A stretch of 64,000 nt of DNA from Candidatus Saccharimonadota bacterium (GTDB taxonomy: Bacteria; Patescibacteriota; Saccharimonadia; Saccharimonadales; Saccharimonadaceae): NCBI GenBank assembly GCA_017406405.1, contig JAFQYO010000019.1:1-64000 (forward strand), given 5' to 3'. A program made the translations under genes and the position numbers. Position 1 is the stretch's first letter. Each line of letters begins with the position of its first letter. Positions 17,230 through 25,394 of the stretch are shown here, piece after piece. A model generated the notes under the pieces. It saw only the letters and a list, made by a program, of their open reading frames with translations. It was not told the origin of the DNA and did no database searches.

Positions 17230-18857
17230 TGAAGTTAATTGCCCTCGATGTCGGAGAAAAGCGAATTGGGGTCGCGAAGTGCGACACCTCTGTCCGGATT
17301 GCCGTTCCGGTCGGGATGCTTGCTGTTGACGGCAAAGAAATCGAAAATCTCATTAAACTCGTTACCGCATACAACACCGACGTTATAGTTGTCGGCATGC
17401 CCAGAAACCTCAAGGGCGAGCAAACTCAACAAAGCGAAAACATAAAAAACTTTGTCAAAACCTTAAACAAAACCCTTGTCCTTAAAAAACCAAACCATAA
17501 AACCATTAAAATTTTCTTCCAAGATGAGTCTTTGACCTCTGTTGAGGCTAAAAATCGCTTCAAGAACAAACCAGTCAATAAACAATCCGGCGAGATAGAC
17601 GCCGAAGCAGCCGCGATTATCCTTCAAGATTTTGTCGAAAACCTCGCAAGGCGCACTAAAGCCCCCGAACCCCCACAACCTTCCTCGGACCCTACTCCGC
17701 CCCAAACCCCCTCAGAACCCTCAAAAAAGCCCCAATTTGAGCCATATCATAAAAATTCGACTAAAAAATGGACAATTTTACGCACAATCCTAATCATTCT
17801 TATTCTTGTGGGCGGAATTTCTTTTGGCCTTTTCGCTTTTTACAAGAAAATCACCTCTCCGGCAGTCGACCCCGACCTCTGTACTGGCGCCGCTCTAAAC
17901 AACAACGCTGAAACCTGCTCCACGAAAGAAGTTTCGATTCCTGAAGGGTCAACCGTCTCAGATATCGCCTCTATTCTTGAGCAGTCCGGCATGATAAAAA
18001 GTTCCCTCGGGTTTAAACTCTTTGCAAAACTCAAAGGCGACACAAACGACCTCAAGGCTGGAAATTATCGCATGACCCCTTATCTCTCTCTTGAAGAAAT
18101 CCTCGCCACCCTTAAAGAAGGTTCGAGCGAAGACATCGTTTTTCGCTTCACTGCCCTCCCTGGCGAAACCATGAAAGACATAAAAAAGCGCCTCATGGCA
18201 ATTGGTTATGAAGAATCAGAAATTGACGCCGCCTTTTCTAAAAACTATGATCATCCTGTTCTCGCTGACAAACCTGCCGATGCCTCTCTAGAAGGCTATC
18301 TCTTCGGAGAAACCTATGAGTTCTATACGACCGACTCCCCAGAAACAATTGTTATTCGTATGCTTGACGAGCTCTACTCAGTTGTCCAGAAAAACAATTT
18401 AAAACAAAAGTTCAACAATCTTGGTTTGACTCTTCATGAAGGAATCATTCTGTCTAGCATTGTCCAAAAAGAAGCTGGAACCCTCTCTAAGGAAGATATG
18501 GCGACTGTTGCCCAGGTCTTCCTGAGCCGCCTAAATGCAGGAATCCCTCTTGGGAGCGACGTTACCGTCAAATACGCTGTTGACCAAGTTGACCCCAACA
18601 GAGAAACTTATACCGATAACGCTACCGCCCTCTCTATCGACTCTTGCTATAATACCCGTATCCATGCCGGTCTCCCCTGCGGGGCTATCTCTAATCCTAG
18701 CGCCCTAACGCTGATTTCGACCGCAAATCCCGCCAACACCTCTTATCTTTATTTCTTGACAGGAGACGATGGTATGATGTATTATAGTAACACAGAGTCC
18801 GAACATAATCAGAACGCGGCCGAACACTGTCGGGAGCTCTGTAACGTTTCATTATGA
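17229..18857 (+). CDS. RuvX/YqgF - MltG fusion: nuclease-fold domain joined to endolytic transglycosylase
   Basis: The 542-residue protein has two recognisable proteins in one frame. Residues 1-140 are a YqgF/RuvX RNase H-fold domain (LIALDVGEKRIGVA, VVGMPRNLKGE, FQDESLTSVEA, IDAEAAAIILQDF), known for pre-16S rRNA 5' processing. A Pro-rich linker (about 142-175) and a membrane segment (about 180-203) follow. Residues 210-542 are a YceG/MltG domain with a LysM-like region (IPEGSTVSDIASILEQSG) and catalytic Glu in SSIVQKEAGTL. MltG cuts nascent glycan strands outside the membrane, so topology is consistent. In Bacillus the two genes are neighbours. The stop overlaps the LysM-CHAP start (ATGA). 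Confidence 0.92.
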   Translation: MKLIALDVGEKRIGVAKCDTSVRIAVPVGMLAVDGKEIENLIKLVTAYNTDVIVVGMPRNLKGEQTQQSENIKNFVKTLNKTLVLKKPNHKTIKIFFQDESLTSVEAKNRFKNKPVNKQSGEIDAEAAAIILQDFVENLARRTKAPEPPQPSSDPTPPQTPSEPSKKPQFEPYHKNSTKKWTILRTILIILILVGGISFGLFAFYKKITSPAVDPDLCTGAALNNNAETCSTKEVSIPEGSTVSDIASILEQSGMIKSSLGFKLFAKLKGDTNDLKAGNYRMTPYLSLEEILATLKEGSSEDIVFRFTALPGETMKDIKKRLMAIGYEESEIDAAFSKNYDHPVLADKPADASLEGYLFGETYEFYTTDSPETIVIRMLDELYSVVQKNNLKQKFNNLGLTLHEGIILSSIVQKEAGTLSKEDMATVAQVFLSRLNAGIPLGSDVTVKYAVDQVDPNRETYTDNATALSIDSCYNTRIHAGLPCGAISNPSALTLISTANPANTSYLYFLTGDDGMMYYSNTESEHNQNAAEHCRELCNVSL

Positions 18858-19936
18858 CAACTAGAAAGCTAAATCAAGAAAAAGAAAACCCGATAAAACG
18901 GATTATTTGTTATATCTTAGCGAGCGCCTTAATTATAGGGACGGCTTATTTTGGCTCAAGAAATAAAAATTCCGAAGAAAACGGTATGCCGACCATGCTC
19001 GCCATCTCCGACAACAACTATTCCGTCTCTGTTGACCAGCTCTCAGAACTCTATATTGTCGCCGAAACCGCGAACAATTTATCCCTGAGCTCTTCGAATT
19101 ATCTCAATATGGATTATATTTCCGCCGTCACCCAATACTCTATTAACCAAACCGCTTCAACGAAGATAGAAAAAACCAATATCGTTGACACCTCTTCTCT
19201 TGCGAAGGGCGTCATCGAATACGAAGTTGGTGATGGTGAGTCTATGGAAAGTATCGCCGCCTCTTTCGGCTTGACGACCGACCAAATTCGCTGGTCAAAC
19301 GGCATGAAAGAGACCGCCCTCAACCCCGGCCAAATCATCTATCTCCCGAGCGTCAGCGGAATCGTCTATACCGTTAAAGAAGGCGACACTATTGCCTCTA
19401 TTGCGCAAAAATACAGTTCCTCCGCCGAAGAAATCGAAGAAAGAAACAACTTAACAACCCGAGGGCTTTCTGCTGGCATTAAAATCGTTCTCCCGAACGG
19501 AGCTCTCCCGGAAACCGAGCGCCCCGAATATGTCGCCCCGGTCCAGCCGACCTATGTCGCGTCCAATTCATATTCCTATGTCCCGACAACAACGCTTTAT
19601 TCGACATCATCAAACCCGATGCCGTATGGTTGGTGCACCTGGTATGCCTGGCAATGGCGTGCCGACAACGGTCGTACACTCCCGGGCGGCCTTGGGAACG
19701 CTCGCTACTGGGCTGGTCAGCTCGCCTCAAAGGGCTATGCTGTCGACCGTAATCCCTCTTATGGCGACGTTTTCGTTAGCCAAGCCGGCTATTATGGCCA
19801 CGTCGGAATTGTGACAGGAGTAAACTCGGACGGAACGATTGAGATTACTGATATGAATGGTGTTTCTGGCTGGGGTCGAGTCGGGACAAAAACCGTTGAT
19901 GCTTCCGAATGGGGCAGCTGGCAGTTTGTCCATTAG
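18854..19936 (+). CDS. LysM-LysM-CHAP peptidoglycan hydrolase
   Basis: The 360-residue exported protein has an N-terminal signal anchor (IICYILASALIIGTAYFG, about 18-35). A Ser/Asn-rich region is followed by two LysM repeats (EYEVGDGESMESIAASFGLT, about 124; YTVKEGDTIASIAQKYSSS, about 172) and a C-terminal CHAP amidase/endopeptidase domain. The catalytic Cys is in PYGWCTWYAWQW and the His in AGYYGHVGIVTG. It would cut stem peptides or cross-bridges of the cell's own wall, or of a host's if released. It overlaps the MltG stop by 4 bases, so glycan-strand and peptide-cutting activities are co-translated. Confidence 0.93.
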   Translation: MTTRKLNQEKENPIKRIICYILASALIIGTAYFGSRNKNSEENGMPTMLAISDNNYSVSVDQLSELYIVAETANNLSLSSSNYLNMDYISAVTQYSINQTASTKIEKTNIVDTSSLAKGVIEYEVGDGESMESIAASFGLTTDQIRWSNGMKETALNPGQIIYLPSVSGIVYTVKEGDTIASIAQKYSSSAEEIEERNNLTTRGLSAGIKIVLPNGALPETERPEYVAPVQPTYVASNSYSYVPTTTLYSTSSNPMPYGWCTWYAWQWRADNGRTLPGGLGNARYWAGQLASKGYAVDRNPSYGDVFVSQAGYYGHVGIVTGVNSDGTIEITDMNGVSGWGRVGTKTVDASEWGSWQFVH

Positions 19937-21271
<1,335 letters not shown>

Positions 21272-21285
21272 TAATCTTAACATCC

Positions 21286-21492
21286 CCGCAAACCCGTACC
21301 CGCGAGTGCTGTAGTACTGAGGGTTTAAGTACGACGAGAGGAAGCGCAGGTTGTCGGAGTACGTAGTATTGTTAGAACGAAGCGACCAATAGTAGCCGAG
21401 CGAACCTCTGCTGCTGAGCTCCGTAGAGCTCCAGTAGTAGCCGCCACTTCTCACATACGATAATGGAGCGCTAAGAAGGCCGTAGTCGCGGG
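21286..21492 (-). repeat. Cassette C1: start-less FISUMP-like C-terminal variable domain
   Basis: On the minus strand it opens with the shared block encoding RDYGLLSAPLSYVRSG, then GYYWSSTELSSRGSLGYYW and a variable stretch to RGYGFA. Similarity breaks off within GFAV, at the obgE end. There is no start codon or ribosome site; it follows C2 in the same frame. Variable codons are almost all NNC (GGC, AGC, CTC, GAC, CGC, TAC). Confidence 0.8.
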
Positions 21493-21720
21493 TGGAGAGA
21501 GGCGATACGCAACGCATCGCAAGACCGTAACCGTGATTATTAACACTTATAGGGTTTAGATAATTTGATCGATGAGTTTGATTCCAAGATGACGTATCGG
21601 ATCGAGAGGCACGCGACCAATAGTAGCCATCGGTGCCTCTATTGTTAAGCGAAGAAGCCCAGTAGTAATCTCCACTTCTCACATACAATAATGGAGCGCT
21701 AAGAAGGCCGTAGTCGCGGG
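21493..21720 (-). repeat. Cassette C2: same 5' block, diverged interior
   Basis: It has the same opening block as its neighbours (two or so base differences), then a distinct interior reading DYYWASSLNNRGTDGYYW, and an end HGYGLAMRCVSPLST that runs straight into C1. The interior uses T- and A-ending codons (GAT, AAT, CGA, CAA, CAT) instead of the NNC set of C1, C3 and C4. It has no start codon of its own. Confidence 0.75.
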
Positions 21721-21943
21721 AGGTTCTTGTGTCGCACCGCAAACCCGTTTCCGCGATAGTTGTAGTACTGAGGGCCCAAGCTTGATGAGTTGAAGTTCAG
21801 GTAGCTGGAGTACGTAGTATTGTAGGAACGAAGCGACCAATAGTAGCCGTTCGAACCTCTGTAGTTAAGCCCTGTAGAACCCCAGTCATAGTAGCCACTT
21901 CTCACATACGATAACGGGGCGCTGAGAAGGCCGTAGTCGCGGG
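21721..21943 (-). repeat. Cassette C3: start-less FISUMP-like C-terminal variable domain
   Basis: It opens with the block RDYGLLSAPLSYVRSG and continues YYDWGSTGLNYRGSNGYYW, SLRSYNTTYSSYLNFNSSS and RGNGFAVRHKN. It is out of frame with C2 downstream. No start codon or ribosome site precedes it; a transcription terminator lies just upstream. Its interior aligns codon for codon with C1 and C4. Confidence 0.8.
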
Positions 21944-21953
21944 AAAGAAGAAA

Positions 21954-21978
21954 CCGCCTCTTTCTAGAAAAGAGGCGG
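21954..21978 (-). terminator. Terminator of the small minus-strand unit
   Basis: Stem CCGCCTCTTT with AAAGAGGCGG around a short loop; on the minus strand it is followed by TTTCTTCTTT. It separates the small transcription unit (22213-22028) from cassette C3, so the cassettes are probably not transcribed from it. Confidence 0.75.
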
Positions 21979-22005
21979 ATATCCAGTCGGGTTTATAACT
22001 CATGG

Positions 22006-22034
22006 TTGACTTTTAGTCTGCTTTACGTTAATAT
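22006..22034 (+). promoter_or_regulatory. Promoter opposing the small minus-strand unit
   Basis: TTGACT, a 17-nt spacer and TAATAT form a near-consensus sigma70-type promoter. The RNA would start near 22041 and begins with a hairpin (22048-22061 pairing with 22075-22086). It is antisense to the small ORF on the other strand. Confidence 0.5.
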
Positions 22035-22135
22035 AAGTGTGGAATTATTGAAATTATCGCCTTCGTCTTATGAGGGCGATTTTCAAATTTAACGCTAGAC
22101 GTAACCGCCCCAGACGAATTTGAATTTTCATCCAA
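22028..22135 (-). CDS. Small ORF (35 aa from TTG, or 25 aa from ATG in another frame)
   Basis: A strong AGGAGG (22142-22147) sits 6 nt before a TTG that opens a 35-codon frame (MDENSNSSGAVTSSVKFENR and 15 more residues). It also sits 10 nt before an ATG (22131) opening a 25-codon, very basic frame (MKIQIRLGRLRLALNLKIAL then IRRRR). No homology is recognised. The ribosome site, upstream promoter and downstream terminator suggest that one of them is translated. Confidence 0.4.
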   Translation of the reverse strand: MDENSNSSGAVTSSVKFENRPHKTKAIISIIPHLY

Positions 22136-22207
22136 TTGTATTCCTCCTTCTACCGACCAGATTATTAGTCTACTAACCCTTTCTTTAGCCGTGAGTTATC
22201 TGGACTG

Positions 22208-22219
22208 ATTTTAACATAA
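22208..22219 (-). promoter_or_regulatory. Extended -10 promoter of the small minus-strand unit
   Basis: TTATGtTAAAAT on the minus strand matches the window's extended -10 consensus. Unlike the leaderless genes it is followed by a leader of about 65 nt that can fold (CCAGAT with ATCTGG, and TTAGT with ACTAA inside) before AGGAGG. Confidence 0.5.
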
Positions 22220-22220
22220 G

Positions 22221-22447
22221 TTATTTCGATAAACAACGCACCGCAAACCCGAATCCGCGACTGGTGCTGCCCCGAGGGTTTAAGCTCGATGAGCTGAAGT
22301 ACAGGCTGTTGGAGGCCGTGGTACTGTTGGAACGAAGCGACCAATAGTTGCCGCCCGAACCTCTGTCGTTAAGCCCCGTAGAGGCCCAGTAGTAGTAACC
22401 ACTCCTCACATACGATAATGGAGCGCTAAGGAGGCCGTAGTCGCGGG
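22221..22447 (-). repeat. Cassette C4: FISUMP-like C-terminal variable domain with its own stop
   Basis: It opens with the same block (RDYGLLSAPLSYVRSG), continues YYYWASTGLNDRGSGGNYW, SLRSNSTTASNSLYFSSSS and RGFGFAVRCLSK, and ends at TAA. It has no ribosome site; the only initiators in frame are internal. It is the copy whose C-terminus looks natural. It is separated from C3 by the small transcription unit. Confidence 0.8.
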
Positions 22448-22500
22448 AAAGAAAAGCTTCCTATAATGTAAAAATTACAACATATTTTTCTGAAAAATCC

Positions 22501-22529
22501 TTGACAAACTACTAAGAGTTTTTTAGAAT
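22501..22529 (+). promoter_or_regulatory. Consensus promoter of the structured RNA
   Basis: TTGACA, exactly 17 nt, then TAGAAT. Start expected near 22536. It is one of the few full -35/-10 promoters in the window and would drive strong constitutive transcription. Confidence 0.75.
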
Positions 22530-22535
22530 AAACAT

Positions 22536-22680
22536 AAGCTGATACGCTTCACAGGGTTCCACTGAAAACTTAGTGGAGTGTGGAGACTACATTAAAAACA
22601 AAAACAGCGGATTAAAACAAAACAATGTGCCCTAGGGTGGGCGCGCATCAGCAAGTCGGGTCGAAAGGCCCGACTTTTAT
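22536..22680 (+). ncRNA. Free-standing structured RNA, about 140 nt, unassigned family
   Basis: The RNA lies between a consensus promoter and a U-tailed terminator hairpin (AAGTCGGG / CCCGACTT at 22653-22676). Its ends pair (GCTGATACGC at 22538-22547 with GCGCATCAGC at 22643-22652, one mismatch). Inside are hairpin TCCACT/AGTGGA (22558-22577), stem ACATT/AATGT enclosing an A-rich unpaired stretch (22594-22623) and hairpin GCCC/GGGC (22629-22642). CAGGG near 22551 could also pair with CCCTA near 22630. There is no open frame of note. It lacks the hallmarks of tmRNA, SRP RNA and RNase P RNA. A 6S-type or lineage-specific regulatory RNA, or an orphan riboswitch with an intrinsic terminator, are possible. 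Confidence 0.75.
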
Positions 22681-22692
22681 GTCGCAAGTTCT

Positions 22693-22703
22693 TATGTTAT
22701 AAT
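22693..22703 (+). promoter_or_regulatory. Extended -10 promoter of uvrB, leaderless
   Basis: TATGtTATAAT starts about 13 bases after the RNA terminator and ends 6 nt before the ATG at 22710. Confidence 0.65.
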
Positions 22704-22709
22704 TCCTTT

Positions 22710-24716
22710 ATGAAATTTCAACTCGTCTCGAAGTATAAACCAACCGGAGACCAACCCGCCGCAATCGCCCAACTCACAAAGGGCTTAAAAGAGGGAATCA
22801 AGGAACAAACTCTTCTTGGGGTGACCGGCTCTGGAAAAACCTTCACTATGGCGAACTTGATTCAAAATTTTGGAAAACCAACCCTTGTCTTGGCTCACAA
22901 TAAAACCCTCGCCGCCCAGCTTTATTCCGAATTTCGCGAATTTTTCCCGAAAAACGAAGTTCACTATTTTGTTTCATATTTTGATTATTACCAGCCTGAG
23001 GCTTATATTGCTTCGACCGACACATATATCGAAAAAGACTCCGCGATAAACGAAGAAATCGACCGCTTAAGACACGGCGCGACCGAAGCCCTCCTTACGA
23101 GAGATGATGTTATTATTATCGCCTCGGTTTCGTGTATTTATGGTATCGGCTCTCCTGAAAATTACCAAGAAATGTCTTACCCGCTCTGGAAACATCCGAC
23201 CGGTTGGGTGACGACGAACGAAACACCCGTCCCGGACCAACTCTCGTTTATTCGCTCTCTTGTCTCTATGCAATACCACCGCAACGACCTCGCCTTTGAA
23301 CGCGGCAATTTTCGAGTTATGGGCGACACTGTCGATCTTTTTCCTGCTTCAGGCGAATGGGCGTATCGGTTTGAATTTGGCTTCGATAACCTCGAAGCAA
23401 TAAAAATCATCGACCCTCTAACTGGTGAAGTGCGTGAGAAACCAGACCACATTCATATCTTCCCAAACACCCACTATGCCACTCCCGAATCCGACCTACT
23501 CCGCGCCCTCAGCTTAATCAAAAAAGAATATAAAGAACGTCTCGCATTTTTTGAGCGACATGGAAAATACCTTGAGGCACAACGCTTGACACAAAGAATA
23601 AAATATGATTTAGAAATGCTGAAAGAAACTGGCTTTGTGAAGGGAATCGAAAACTATTCTCGTCATCTCGAAGGAAGAAAAGCGGGCGAGCCCCCTTCGA
23701 CTCTCCTTGACTTTTTCCCGAAAGATTTTCTATTATTGGTTGACGAGTCTCACATGACTCTCCCTCAAGTTCGCGGTATGTATAATGGCGACCATGCCCG
23801 AAAACTGAACCTTGTCGACTATGGATTCCGCCTTCCTTCCGCGCTCGACAATCGTCCTCTCACTTTCTCTGAGTTTTATCGCCATATTTCTCACGCTATC
23901 TACGTCTCTGCGACCCCTGGCGAATACGAGCTCTCAAATTGCCCGAAACCCGCCGAACAAGTCATTCGTCCGACTGGACTTCTCGACCCGAAAGTCGAAG
24001 TCCGTCCTTCCGAACACCAAATCGACGACCTGATGGAAGAAATTGACCGTCGTATCGCAAAAGGCCAGAGAACTCTCGTCACGACTCTCACAAAGCGCAT
24101 GGCGGAAGATTTGACCGACCATCTGAAAGAACGCGGAATAAAAACCGCCTATATTCATTCCGATATTGACACTCTCGAGCGTGGCGATATTTTACGCGAC
24201 CTCCGGGCGGGCGTGTATGACGTTTTAGTCGGAATAAACCTGCTCCGTGAAGGTCTTGACCTTCCCGAAGTGTCGCTTGTTGCAATTATCGACGCCGACA
24301 AAGAAGGATTTTTGCGTTCCGAATCAGCTTTAATCCAAACAATCGGCCGAGCTGCTCGTCACGTCGAAGGCTCGGTGATTATGTACGCCGATATGATTAC
24401 CGAAAGCATGGAAAAAGCCATTTCAGAAACCAGCCGTCGTCGCGAAATCCAAGAGAAATACAATCTCGACCACGGCATTGTTCCGAAGTCGGTCAGCAAA
24501 GAGATTTCAGCCGGCCTTCGCGCAATCATCCCCGAAAAAGAAACCGAATCAAAACTCGACATTAAAAGAATCCCGAAAGAAGAACTCCCTGCTCTCGTCA
24601 AAGAACTTACCGCTCAAATGCAACTCGCCGCCGCGAATCTCGAATTCGAGCGCGCCGCGCTTTTACGTGACCAAATATCCGAAATAGAGTCAAAAAATCC
24701 CACTAAAAAGTCTTAA
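22710..24716 (+). CDS. uvrB: Excinuclease ABC subunit B
   Basis: The 668-residue DNA-damage-verification helicase of nucleotide excision repair works with UvrA and UvrC, which are not in the window. Walker A is [13 protein letters not shown] (about residue 38). The beta-hairpin region ([18 protein letters not shown]) and the DESH-type helicase motif ([13 protein letters not shown]) are present. Motifs V/VI are [15 protein letters not shown] and [11 protein letters not shown]-terminal UVR motif ([13 protein letters not shown]) binds UvrC. Length is normal for the family. Confidence 0.98.
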   Translation: MKFQLVSKYKPTGDQPAAIAQLTKGLKEGIKEQTLLGVTGSGKTFTMANLIQNFGKPTLVLAHNKTLAAQLYSEFREFFPKNEVHYFVSYFDYYQPEAYIASTDTYIEKDSAINEEIDRLRHGATEALLTRDDVIIIASVSCIYGIGSPENYQEMSYPLWKHPTGWVTTNETPVPDQLSFIRSLVSMQYHRNDLAFERGNFRVMGDTVDLFPASGEWAYRFEFGFDNLEAIKIIDPLTGEVREKPDHIHIFPNTHYATPESDLLRALSLIKKEYKERLAFFERHGKYLEAQRLTQRIKYDLEMLKETGFVKGIENYSRHLEGRKAGEPPSTLLDFFPKDFLLLVDESHMTLPQVRGMYNGDHARKLNLVDYGFRLPSALDNRPLTFSEFYRHISHAIYVSATPGEYELSNCPKPAEQVIRPTGLLDPKVEVRPSEHQIDDLMEEIDRRIAKGQRTLVTTLTKRMAEDLTDHLKERGIKTAYIHSDIDTLERGDILRDLRAGVYDVLVGINLLREGLDLPEVSLVAIIDADKEGFLRSESALIQTIGRAARHVEGSVIMYADMITESMEKAISETSRRREIQEKYNLDHGIVPKSVSKEISAGLRAIIPEKETESKLDIKRIPKEELPALVKELTAQMQLAAANLEFERAALLRDQISEIESKNPTKKS

Positions 24717-24730
24717 AAAACTGATTGGTT

Positions 24731-24741
24731 TATGCTAAAAT
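24731..24741 (+). promoter_or_regulatory. Extended -10 promoter, leaderless
   Basis: TATGcTAAAAT ends 7 nt before the ATG at 24749; this spacing decides that start over the upstream TTG. Confidence 0.6.
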
Positions 24742-24748
24742 AAAGTTA

Positions 24749-25075
24749 ATGAGTGAAGAAACGAAAAAACCTGTCCGTCCGCGAGAACGCCGGACTGCGT
24801 CTTCGGAAAAGCATGTTTCTCTCGAACGTCTAAATTCCGAACCGCCTGCGTCGCATTATTCCTCAATTATGTCCGCTCCCGCCGAAAAACATTTCCCGAC
24901 CCTTCCTGTCGTCTGCGTCGCTCTCGTTATTAGCGTGATTTTAAACTTCGTCGCGCTTGCGGTGATACTCGCCAAGTCCGAAACCATCTCCGTCCTACGA
25001 GACCAAGTCTCGAGCGACCGTCGAAATATCGAAGAACTAAAAGAAGAACTAAACTCTTCGGCCAAAAATTCCTAA
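24749..25075 (+). CDS. Small single-pass membrane protein with coiled coil
   Basis: The 108-residue product has a charged cytoplasmic N-terminus (ETKKPVRPRERRTASSEK), a membrane segment (about 52-76: VVCVALVISVILNFVALAVI) and a C-terminal coiled-coil stretch (ISVLRDQVSSDRRNIEELKE). The plan resembles FtsL/DivIC-like division proteins, but no diagnostic motif is seen and the match is only in layout. It sits between uvrB and gatC behind its own promoter. Confidence 0.6.
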   Translation: MSEETKKPVRPRERRTASSEKHVSLERLNSEPPASHYSSIMSAPAEKHFPTLPVVCVALVISVILNFVALAVILAKSETISVLRDQVSSDRRNIEELKEELNSSAKNS

Positions 25076-25086
25076 ACCCGAAAAAA

Positions 25087-25097
25087 AGTGATATAAT
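25087..25097 (+). promoter_or_regulatory. Extended -10 promoter of the gat operon, leaderless
   Basis: AGTGaTATAAT ends 7 nt before the gatC ATG at 25105. Confidence 0.65.
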
Positions 25098-25104
25098 TAT
25101 CACA

Positions 25105-25392
25105 ATGGAAATTACTGAAAAAGAAATAAATCATTTAGCTGATTTGTCAAATTTCTCCCTTGACGAGAAGGAAAAATCTGCCCTTAAGACCGATTTACAA
25201 AACATTTTTAAATATATCTCGAAACTGAACGAACTCGACACAGAAAACGTCGAGCCCACATACCAAGTCTTCGAAATGGAAAATGTTTGGCGCCCAGACG
25301 AAATCATCCCTCAAGATGCCGACCGCGAAGCACTTCTTGCTCTCTCGGCGGAACAAGAAGACCATCAAATTAAAGTCCCGAAAGTTCTATAA
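25105..25392 (+). CDS. gatC: Asp/Glu-tRNA amidotransferase subunit C
   Basis: The 95-residue GatC stabilises GatA in the enzyme that converts Glu-tRNA(Gln), and often Asp-tRNA(Asn), to the amide form. Typical sequence: HLADLSNFSLDEKEK, LQNIFKYISKLNELDTENVE, and the Arg-Pro-Asp motif in VWRPDEI. First gene of gatC-gatA-x-gatB, 2 bp from gatA. Confidence 0.93.
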   Translation: MEITEKEINHLADLSNFSLDEKEKSALKTDLQNIFKYISKLNELDTENVEPTYQVFEMENVWRPDEIIPQDADREALLALSAEQEDHQIKVPKVL

Positions 25393-25394
25393 TC

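Noticed and set aside
22041-22090. Hairpin at 22048-22086 as a strong terminator
   Set aside because: It has a bulged stem and no proper U-run after it; more likely part of the antisense RNA or of the small ORF's coding sequence.
21286-22447. CRISPR-like or simple tandem repeat explanation for the cassettes
   Set aside because: Units are over 200 bp, keep protein-coding character and vary mainly at codon positions 1-2; this does not fit CRISPR repeats or a microsatellite.
22536-22680. Structured RNA as the DGR template RNA or a hammerhead ribozyme
   Set aside because: Its A-rich stretch does not align with the cassettes, and the CTGATA and GAAA pieces do not form a hammerhead core.
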